DNA of 6,240 nucleotides, from the NCBI GenBank assembly GCA_027489915.1, contig JAIXZB010000106.1, positions 1-6,240 on the forward strand, given 5' to 3'. The notes beneath the pieces were generated by a model. It saw nothing but the letters and a program-made list of their open reading frames with translations. It searched no databases and was not told the origin of the DNA. A program made the position numbers and the translations under genes. Below, in pieces: positions 1-4,685 of the stretch. The stretch is from Rickettsiales bacterium (lineage in GTDB: Bacteria; Pseudomonadota; Alphaproteobacteria; Rickettsiales; UBA3002). The first letter of the stretch is position 1. Each line of letters begins with the position of its first letter.

Positions 1-316
1 ACGCGCTCATGATGCAGTGTTGCTTGCAATATTGCAAGATGCTGAGCGGGGCACGGTGTGGTATGATACGGCCTGTGTGTGGGCAGCCGCGCTGGCGTAC
101 ACCTTCCCTGTCGAGTGCGATGCGAGTGTGGCCTCGCCCTTGCAATCGACTAAACTGGAACTGGCTGCTGCCGATGCTATCAGCAAACAGGATTGGGTGA
201 AGGCGCGCCCGCTGGTGGCGAAATTAAAGGAACTGTCGGCGACACTGCCCGAGCAGCGCGAGCGCGCAAACCAACTGGCACTGCTGCTGCCCCCTGCGCA
301 AGACGCAAAGGACTAA
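1..316 (+). CDS. YfgM-like tetratricopeptide (TPR-like) protein, C-terminal fragment
   Basis: The reading frame (first whole codon at base 2) is open to the window edge, so this is the 3' end of a longer gene. The GTG at 17 is internal, not a start. About 104 residues are visible, ending in TAA at 314-316. The stretch KLELAAADAISKQDWVKARP followed by a Leu/Ala-rich helix and REREANQL-type wording resembles the last TPR-like helix pairs of the YfgM family: a 'sample the load, then reduce it' helical repeat followed by a short charged tail. In E. coli, YfgM is an inner-membrane protein with a periplasmic TPR domain; it associates with SecYEG and PpiD and helps hand over secreted proteins. The assignment rests mostly on position: yfgM-bamB-der is a conserved gene order and bamB starts three bases after this stop. 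Sequence similarity alone would only support a helical-repeat protein. The N-terminal membrane anchor would lie outside the window. Confidence 0.6.
   Translation, partial: RAHDAVLLAILQDAERGTVWYDTACVWAAALAYTFPVECDASVASPLQSTKLELAAADAISKQDWVKARPLVAKLKELSATLPEQRERANQLALLLPPAQDAKD
307..312 (+). promoter_or_regulatory. Ribosome binding site of bamB
   Basis: AAAGGA lies inside the last codons of the upstream gene, seven bases before the ATG at 320. Its place within the preceding coding region supports translational coupling of the two genes and supports the ATG at 320 as the bamB start. Confidence 0.6.
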
Positions 317-319
317 CCC

Positions 320-1669
320 ATGCAACGCGCCAGACTCAGTGCAGCGCTTAATGTGGTAACGTTGCTGCTTCTGCTCTCAGGATGCAGTTATATGCCAAGC
401 TGGGCAGGTGGCGATGCGCCTAAAAAAATCGCCAAAGATGCGGATAAACGCTTAGCCGTAGTGGCAGAAGATACCTTGATTGCAGCCAACCCTGAAGCTT
501 CGGGGCTGATTGCTGATGTGCCTGATCAGGTGAGTAACGCCACATGGTTGAATATCAACGATGCAATGCAATCGGGCCATTTAGGTATAACGGGGATTGA
601 AAATTCCGACAGTGTACGTATCGGCGAAGGCGAGGGATTCGAGCAGGGTATTGTGCCTACTCCTGTGGTTGCGAACGGAACGATTTATGCCATGGATGGT
701 ATTGGCGCGATTTCGGCACATAGCACTAAAGATATTGGCGTGGTGCGTTGGGTATCCAGCGCGCTGGTGGAAGAAGACGAGCCCGCAGTGTTGGGCGGTG
801 GCCTGAGCTTGGGCGGTGAGGTGTTATATGCCGCAACGGGATATGGTAAGCTTGCGGCGTTTGATGCAAAAACGGGCAAGCGTTTGTGGAAAGTGGGCAT
901 TGGCGTGCCCGTGCGCGGCGCACCGCAAGTGGCGGAAACCGAAAAAGGCCCTGTGGTGGTGGTGCTTACGGTAGATAATCAGACACTTGCCTATGACGGG
1001 GCCGCAGGCCAAGCACTCTGGACCCATCGCGGCATCCGCGAGACGGCGGGGTATTTAAGCTCGGTGTCTCCTGTAGTGGCTGAGGATATGGTGATTTCTG
1101 CCTATAGTTCGGGCGAAATTATTGCCCTGCGGCTTGCCACGGGCGACCCTGTCTGGAGCGATGCACTCTTAAGCCCCGAGCGCACACGCGCTAGTGATGT
1201 GTTCACCGGCATCGATGCCGACCCTGTGGTGAAGGATAGTATTGTCTATGCCATATCCAACAGCGGGGTGATGGTGGCGAATGCACTCATCAATGGCCGC
1301 GCCTTATGGCAGCAGAAACTCAGTGGCCATGACACGCCTTGGGTAGTGGGAAATATGGTGTACTTGCTCAATACCAAACACCAACTCGTGGCACTCAGCC
1401 GTGGCGATGGCAGCGTGGTCTGGACAAAAGAACTCGCCATTACCGACAAAGCAAAACGCGATACCACTCCAACACTGTATGGCCCGATTCTGGCGGGGAA
1501 TGCGGTGGTGGTGCTGAATGACGATGGCGAGATGATCACTTTCCGTCCGCGCGATGGCAAAAAGCTGGGTGTCTATGACATTGAAAGCGATATCGGCGCC
1601 CCACCCGTGATTGCGGAAGGTGTGCTGTATCTGGTGACCCGTAGCGGAACATTGGTGGCGTATAGGTAA
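320..1669 (+). CDS. bamB: Outer membrane assembly lipoprotein BamB (PQQ-like beta-propeller)
   Basis: BamB is a lipoprotein on the periplasmic face of the outer membrane. It binds BamA and helps deliver and fold beta-barrel proteins. The 449-residue product begins with a lipoprotein signal: basic MQRAR, a hydrophobic run rich in Leu, then the lipobox L19-S20-G21 before Cys22. Ser at +2 fits outer-membrane sorting. The rest is a series of PQQ-type blade motifs with the pattern hydrophobic-D/R-x-x-G-x-x-hydrophobic-W: AFDAKTGKRLW (about residues 180-190), AYDGAAGQALW (225-235), ALRLATGDPVW (270-280), ALINGRALW (320-330), ALSRGDGSVVW (358-368), and a degenerate TFRPRDGKKLG (about 407) before the closing strand GTLVAYR. 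This matches an eight-bladed propeller. It is longer than E. coli BamB (392 aa), with the extra length mainly in the stretch after Cys22. The start is fixed by a good RBS and an intact signal peptide. It probably shares a transcript with the upstream YfgM-like gene. PQQ-dependent dehydrogenases share the blades but not this lipoprotein start or gene order. Confidence 0.93.
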   Translation: MQRARLSAALNVVTLLLLLSGCSYMPSWAGGDAPKKIAKDADKRLAVVAEDTLIAANPEASGLIADVPDQVSNATWLNINDAMQSGHLGITGIENSDSVRIGEGEGFEQGIVPTPVVANGTIYAMDGIGAISAHSTKDIGVVRWVSSALVEEDEPAVLGGGLSLGGEVLYAATGYGKLAAFDAKTGKRLWKVGIGVPVRGAPQVAETEKGPVVVVLTVDNQTLAYDGAAGQALWTHRGIRETAGYLSSVSPVVAEDMVISAYSSGEIIALRLATGDPVWSDALLSPERTRASDVFTGIDADPVVKDSIVYAISNSGVMVANALINGRALWQQKLSGHDTPWVVGNMVYLLNTKHQLVALSRGDGSVVWTKELAITDKAKRDTTPTLYGPILAGNAVVVLNDDGEMITFRPRDGKKLGVYDIESDIGAPPVIAEGVLYLVTRSGTLVAYR

Positions 1670-1685
1670 TGCAGGTGACGGATAA

Positions 1686-1716
1686 CTATACAACCCCACA
1701 GTTTTGTGCTGTATAG
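1686..1716 (+). other. Imperfect inverted repeat between bamB and der
   Basis: CTATAC (1686-1691) pairs with GTATAG (1711-1716). Inside, CACA (1697-1700) pairs with TGTG (1705-1708) across a four-base loop, with a 5/2 internal bulge between the two stems. There is no T-run after it, so it is not a standard intrinsic terminator. It could be an RNA processing or stability element between two cotranscribed genes, an operator-like dyad, or chance. Confidence 0.3.
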
Positions 1717-1746
1717 GCCGCAACTAACCTTGAAAATCGTATAAAA

Positions 1747-3216
1747 ATGAAAAAACTTGCCATAGTTGGCCGCCCCAATGTGGGTAAATCGACGTTATTT
1801 AACCGCTTGGCGGGTAAACGGCTTGCGATTGTGGACGATACGCCCGGTGTAACGCGCGATAGGCGCTATGCACCAGGGCATCTCGCGGGGTTGGATTTTA
1901 TTCTGATTGATACGGCAGGGATGGAAGAAGCCGCCAAGGATGCGCTCGAGACCCGTATGCTGGCGCAAACCAATGCCGCAATTAAAGAAGCCGATATGCT
2001 GCTGCTAGTGATTGATGCGCGCGTGGGCATCACCAGTGCTGATGAGCATTTTGCCGAACTGGTGCGCCGTTCGGGCAAGCCGATACTGCTGCTGCTGAAT
2101 AAATCAGAAGGCAAAGCAGGGGATGATACCGCCATCGATGCGTATCGTTTGGGGCTGGGCGAACCGCTGCGTATTTCGGCTGAGCATGGCGAAGGCATGG
2201 GTGATTTTTTCAGCGCGCTTTTGCCGTTTATTGAAGACGAAGACGCAGATGCGGTAGAGGAAGAAATCATCCCCAAAGCCAAACGCGTGCGCAAACCCCG
2301 CGCAGCCGAAGCCGTAGCAGCGAAGAAAAAAGCAACCCCCGTGATGGTTGCGGATGATGAAGACGAGCTGATAGAAGACGAGCCGATTCCTGTGATGCAG
2401 ATTGCGATTGTGGGCAGGCCGAATGCGGGAAAATCTACCCTCATCAATGCGCTCTTGCATGAAGACCGCCTGCTGACAGGCCCCGAGGCAGGCATCACCC
2501 GCGATGCGATTGCGGTGGATTATGAATATAACGGCATGCCGATAAAGCTGGTCGATACTGCAGGCATGCGCAAAAAAGCGAATATCACCGCAAAACTCGA
2601 AGGCATGTCGGTAGGCGATTCGCTACGCGCCATTCAATATGCGCATGTGGTGGTTGTGGTGATGGATGCGACCATTCCACTTGAAAAACAAGATGCCACG
2701 ATTGCTGCATTGGTAGAGCGCGAAGGGCGCGCTTGCGTGCTGGCTTTGAGCAAATGGGATTTGATTACCGATAAAAACGCGCTGATGGAACAGCTGCGCT
2801 ACCAGTGCGATATGCAATTGCCGCAGATGAAAGACATCCCCATGGTGCCGCTTTCAGCGCTCAAGGGCAAAGGGCTTGAGAAGCTGATGGATGCATGTTT
2901 TGCCACCTACGCAGTGTGGAATAAGCGTGTGAGCACCGCGCAGCTGAACCGTTGGCTGGAAGGGGCACTTGGCACCCACACCCCGCCACTGGTGAAAGGA
3001 CGCCGCCTGAAAATCAAATACATGACCCAAGCCAAAACCCGCCCGCCGACCTTCAGCCTGTTCACCAACATCGCCGATGGCTTCCCTGATTCGTATATGC
3101 GCTATCTTGTCAACGGCCTGCGCCAGACGTTTGCGCTGCCTGGTGTGCCCTTGCGGATTATCTTGAAGGCAGGGTCTAACCCGTTTGAACATAAGAAAAA
3201 ACGGATAAATCACTAG
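1747..3216 (+). CDS. der: Ribosome biogenesis GTPase Der (EngA), double G domain
   Basis: Der is an essential cytoplasmic GTPase needed for maturation of the 50S subunit, and the only GTPase family with two G domains in tandem. The 489-residue product shows both. Domain 1 has the P-loop GRPNVGKS (8-15), GVTRDR with switch Thr36, DTAG (55-58), NKSE (118-121) and SAEHGEG as G5. Domain 2 has GRPNAGKS (223-230), GITRD, DTAGMRKKA (from 270), SKWD (335-338) and SALKG (370-374). The C-terminal KH-like domain (about 390-480) carries the family signature KIKYMTQAKTRPPTF, the RYLVNGLR segment and LPGVPLRI, then a basic tail. Two oddities are seen: the linker between the G domains (about 163-216) is long and strongly charged in acidic-basic-acidic order, and the second G4 motif has Ser where Asn is canonical. 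No clear Shine-Dalgarno sequence precedes the ATG, only A/T-rich sequence, but the P-loop position (residue 8) leaves little room for another start. Position next to bamB matches the conserved order. Confidence 0.97.
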   Translation: MKKLAIVGRPNVGKSTLFNRLAGKRLAIVDDTPGVTRDRRYAPGHLAGLDFILIDTAGMEEAAKDALETRMLAQTNAAIKEADMLLLVIDARVGITSADEHFAELVRRSGKPILLLLNKSEGKAGDDTAIDAYRLGLGEPLRISAEHGEGMGDFFSALLPFIEDEDADAVEEEIIPKAKRVRKPRAAEAVAAKKKATPVMVADDEDELIEDEPIPVMQIAIVGRPNAGKSTLINALLHEDRLLTGPEAGITRDAIAVDYEYNGMPIKLVDTAGMRKKANITAKLEGMSVGDSLRAIQYAHVVVVVMDATIPLEKQDATIAALVEREGRACVLALSKWDLITDKNALMEQLRYQCDMQLPQMKDIPMVPLSALKGKGLEKLMDACFATYAVWNKRVSTAQLNRWLEGALGTHTPPLVKGRRLKIKYMTQAKTRPPTFSLFTNIADGFPDSYMRYLVNGLRQTFALPGVPLRIILKAGSNPFEHKKKRINH

Positions 3217-3260
3217 GCTCAACATCAGTTCTTCATCGCGAAAATGTCATCAAGCTGTCA

Positions 3261-3289
3261 CTGGAAAATTGGCGCTGCAGGGCAATAAT
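3261..3289 (+). promoter_or_regulatory. Candidate promoter before the 108-aa gene
   Basis: AATAAT (3284-3289) matches the -10 consensus at five of six positions. CTGGAA (3261-3266), 17 bases upstream, matches the -35 consensus at only three. If used, transcription would begin near 3296 and exclude the ATG at 3288 as a start, which agrees with the better RBS-linked ATG at 3315. This is a by-eye match, so treat it as weak. Confidence 0.25.
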
Positions 3290-3301
3290 GCTTGCAAAAT
3301 C

Positions 3302-3307
3302 AAGGAG
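3302..3307 (+). promoter_or_regulatory. Ribosome binding site deciding the start at 3315
   Basis: AAGGAG is a near-perfect Shine-Dalgarno sequence with seven bases to the ATG at 3315. The in-frame ATG at 3288 lies upstream of it and has no comparable site, so the shorter product is preferred. Confidence 0.7.
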
Positions 3308-3314
3308 TGGCGCG

Positions 3315-3641
3315 ATGACACAATGGGTTTCAATGGCAAGCAGCACGCAACACGCACTAAGTGTGCTTGATGAAGGATTCATATTGGGAGAGGGCAGCCC
3401 AACAAAAAAAATGTGTCTATACTATGCGTATGTACCATCAGAAGCCATGGATTTGCTTGCAACACGCGATGCTTTGCAGGATAGGCTTCGTGGCATACTG
3501 GGTGCACAGGGGATTTCCATTGACTATCAGCTGTCAGACTGCCAAGGCAAAGCCGCATTAAAAGTGGAAATTACAGGCGGTGCATTGCTCAAATATAACA
3601 CACTCGAGCGTGAGCGGGATAAATACAGTGGCCGTATGTAG
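3315..3641 (+). CDS. Hypothetical protein, 108 aa
   Basis: I do not recognise this family. The 108-residue product, MTQWVSMASS at its start, has no signal peptide, membrane segment or known catalytic motif. It has two cysteines. Visible features are a probable helix in the middle (the SEAMDLLATRDALQDRLRG region), followed by alternating hydrophobic residues suggesting two strands (ISIDYQLSD and AALKVEITGG), and a charged C-terminus (LERERDKYSGRM). This suggests a small soluble alpha/beta protein, probably cytoplasmic. The start at 3315 is chosen for its AAGGAG; an in-frame ATG at 3288 would add nine residues. It lies 98 bases after der and 62 bases before the first pilin-like gene, on the same strand, so it could be cotranscribed with the pilin-like pair, but nothing in the sequence ties its function to them. 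Codon use resembles a genuine gene and the RBS is strong. Confidence 0.65.
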   Translation: MTQWVSMASSTQHALSVLDEGFILGEGSPTKKMCLYYAYVPSEAMDLLATRDALQDRLRGILGAQGISIDYQLSDCQGKAALKVEITGGALLKYNTLERERDKYSGRM

Positions 3642-3693
3642 GGTTACGGTTGCGCTACGTTTCTGATAATGAGAATCTCTCCAAATTACTTTT

Positions 3694-3697
3694 GGAG
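3694..3697 (+). promoter_or_regulatory. Ribosome binding site of pilin-like protein A
   Basis: GGAG sits six bases before the ATG at 3704, within TTGGAGCAC (3692-3700). Almost the same string (TTGGAGCAAC) precedes the paralogous gene at 4671-4680. It decides the start at 3704 over an in-frame TTG at 3650, which would place 18 extra residues before the prepilin leader. Confidence 0.65.
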
Positions 3698-3703
3698 CAC
3701 CTC

Positions 3704-4615
3704 ATGCGCCGTCATTCAGAATCGGGATTTGCCCTTGTTGCCATTGCGGCATTGCTGATTGTGGCGGCGATAATTGCAGCCAGCTTGCTGTTAAAAAAGG
3801 ACAACGCGCAGGTGTGGGAGACCAAAACAGACACCAAAGCGCAGATGCAAACCATCGAAGATGCGTTGATAGGATTCCAGCGTGCCAATCACAGGCTGCC
3901 CTGCGCTGCACCTGTGAATGCTGCAGCCGATGCGGCCAGTTTTGGCACTGAAGGTGCAAATTGTGCCGCAAGCGGAGGTATTTCAGGCATTACACGCGTG
4001 GATATTGGGGGCGGTGTGATGATCCGCATCGGCGCATTGCCTGTACGCACCCTTGGGCTTGTCGCAAACCTCGCTGCCGATGCATGGGCAAACCGGTTCA
4101 GCTATGTGGTAATGGAGCGCTTAACCGACCCGTATCAGTTTTCTGATGTGGCGGGTAGTCTGCAGCTGCAAGATGCAAATGCTAGCGTGCTGGTGACCGA
4201 TGGTGCATTTGCCGTGATTTCGCACGGGGCAGATGGCAAGGGTGCCTTTTCGGCCAAAACAGGCGCAGCAACGGCTGCCTGCACAGCAAGTGCAGGACGC
4301 GATCAGGAAAATTGCGATAACGATGCAGTGTTTATTGCCACAAGCAGTAACCCAGAAGCAGGCGCTGGTTTTTATGATGATGCTATCACACTCAAAGCCC
4401 GCGATGTCCAGGCAACGGGCATGAATATACCGTGCTACACCCCGCGCACCCCAAGCCCTTATGCATGGACGGGGGGATGTTCAGCAAGCTTCGTACAAGC
4501 GTTACACGGAGCCACCCAAACCATCACCGATGCCACAGTTCCAAACACAGGCAGTGCAGATGTGCGCTGCGAAAATGGTGCATTCGTAGTGGTGAGTGAG
4601 AGCTGCACACCCTGA
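3704..4615 (+). CDS. Type IV pilin/pseudopilin-like protein A with one C-terminal Cys-rich module
   Basis: The 303-residue product has a short basic leader, MRRHSESG, a prepilin peptidase-type site between G8 and F9, and a hydrophobic helix at about 9-30 ending in KKD. That is the class III layout of type IV pilins and type II secretion pseudopilins: the leader is removed by a PilD-type peptidase and the helix anchors the subunit in the inner membrane or packs in the filament core. Mature position 5 is Ala, not the usual Glu. The periplasmic part carries a pattern known from a group of pilin-like proteins: a helix ending in NHRLPC (Cys67), then RIGALPVRTLGL, DAWANRFSYVV, AVISHGADGKGAF and DQENCDND (200-207). 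The final module (244-303) has four cysteines and a W-x-G-G-C element. Ends in adjacent stops TGA TAG (4613-4618). It is followed after 70 bases by a paralogue with the same architecture. A role as minor pilin, adhesin subunit or pseudopilin cannot be separated from sequence; no assembly ATPase or peptidase gene is in view. Confidence 0.8.
   Translation: MRRHSESGFALVAIAALLIVAAIIAASLLLKKDNAQVWETKTDTKAQMQTIEDALIGFQRANHRLPCAAPVNAAADAASFGTEGANCAASGGISGITRVDIGGGVMIRIGALPVRTLGLVANLAADAWANRFSYVVMERLTDPYQFSDVAGSLQLQDANASVLVTDGAFAVISHGADGKGAFSAKTGAATAACTASAGRDQENCDNDAVFIATSSNPEAGAGFYDDAITLKARDVQATGMNIPCYTPRTPSPYAWTGGCSASFVQALHGATQTITDATVPNTGSADVRCENGAFVVVSESCTP
4433..4612 (+). repeat. Cys-rich module of protein A (first family, single copy)
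   Basis: Residues 244-303 run from Cys244 to the C-terminus. The pattern is C, then SPYAW and GC, then HGATQT, then GSADVRC-x2-GAF and a final SESC: four cysteines. The same module occurs at residues 244-306 of the downstream paralogue, where SPYGW, GC, HGASQT and QADVVC-x2-GAF align, and in more diverged form at 307-367 of that protein. Confidence 0.6.
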
Positions 4616-4635
4616 TAGACAAAAATATGCGTAAA

Positions 4636-4663
4636 TTGAAGAAATGAAATGATGCAATATTTT
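4636..4663 (+). promoter_or_regulatory. Candidate promoter before pilin-like protein B
   Basis: TTGAAG (4636-4641) and TATTTT (4658-4663), 16 bases apart, each match four of six consensus positions. The gap between the two pilin-like genes is A/T-rich, which makes chance matches likely. No terminator is seen after the first gene, so readthrough is equally possible. Confidence 0.2.
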
Positions 4664-4672
4664 CCTTAAATT

Positions 4673-4676
4673 GGAG
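4673..4676 (+). promoter_or_regulatory. Ribosome binding site of pilin-like protein B
   Basis: GGAG lies nine bases before the ATG at 4686, in the string TTGGAGCAAC that also marks the paralogous gene upstream. It supports a start that gives the same eight-residue prepilin leader length as protein A. Confidence 0.6.
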
Positions 4677-4685
4677 CAACGGTGT

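Noticed and set aside
9..200. Overlapping 63-codon frame at the window start
   Set aside because: It is a shifted frame over the end of the YfgM-like gene, whose frame is open to the window edge and fits the bamB junction.
1740..1745. TATAAA as a -10 box for a leaderless der transcript
   Set aside because: It touches the start codon and has no recognisable -35 at 16-18 bases; the region is simply A/T-rich.
1866..2498. Antisense open frame of 210 codons opposite der
   Set aside because: Its Ser/Ala-rich product is the mirror of acidic and Ala-rich codons of der, has no RBS or family likeness, and der is certain on the other strand.
3217..3260. Intrinsic terminator after der
   Set aside because: No GC-rich hairpin followed by a T-run could be found in the gap, so I do not report one.
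3288..3314. ATG at 3288 as start of the 108-aa gene
   Set aside because: The strong AAGGAG lies downstream of it and is correctly spaced for the ATG at 3315.
3650..3703. TTG at 3650 as start of pilin-like protein A
   Set aside because: It would put 18 extra residues before the prepilin leader and has no RBS, while the ATG at 3704 has GGAG at six bases and gives the same leader length as the paralogue.
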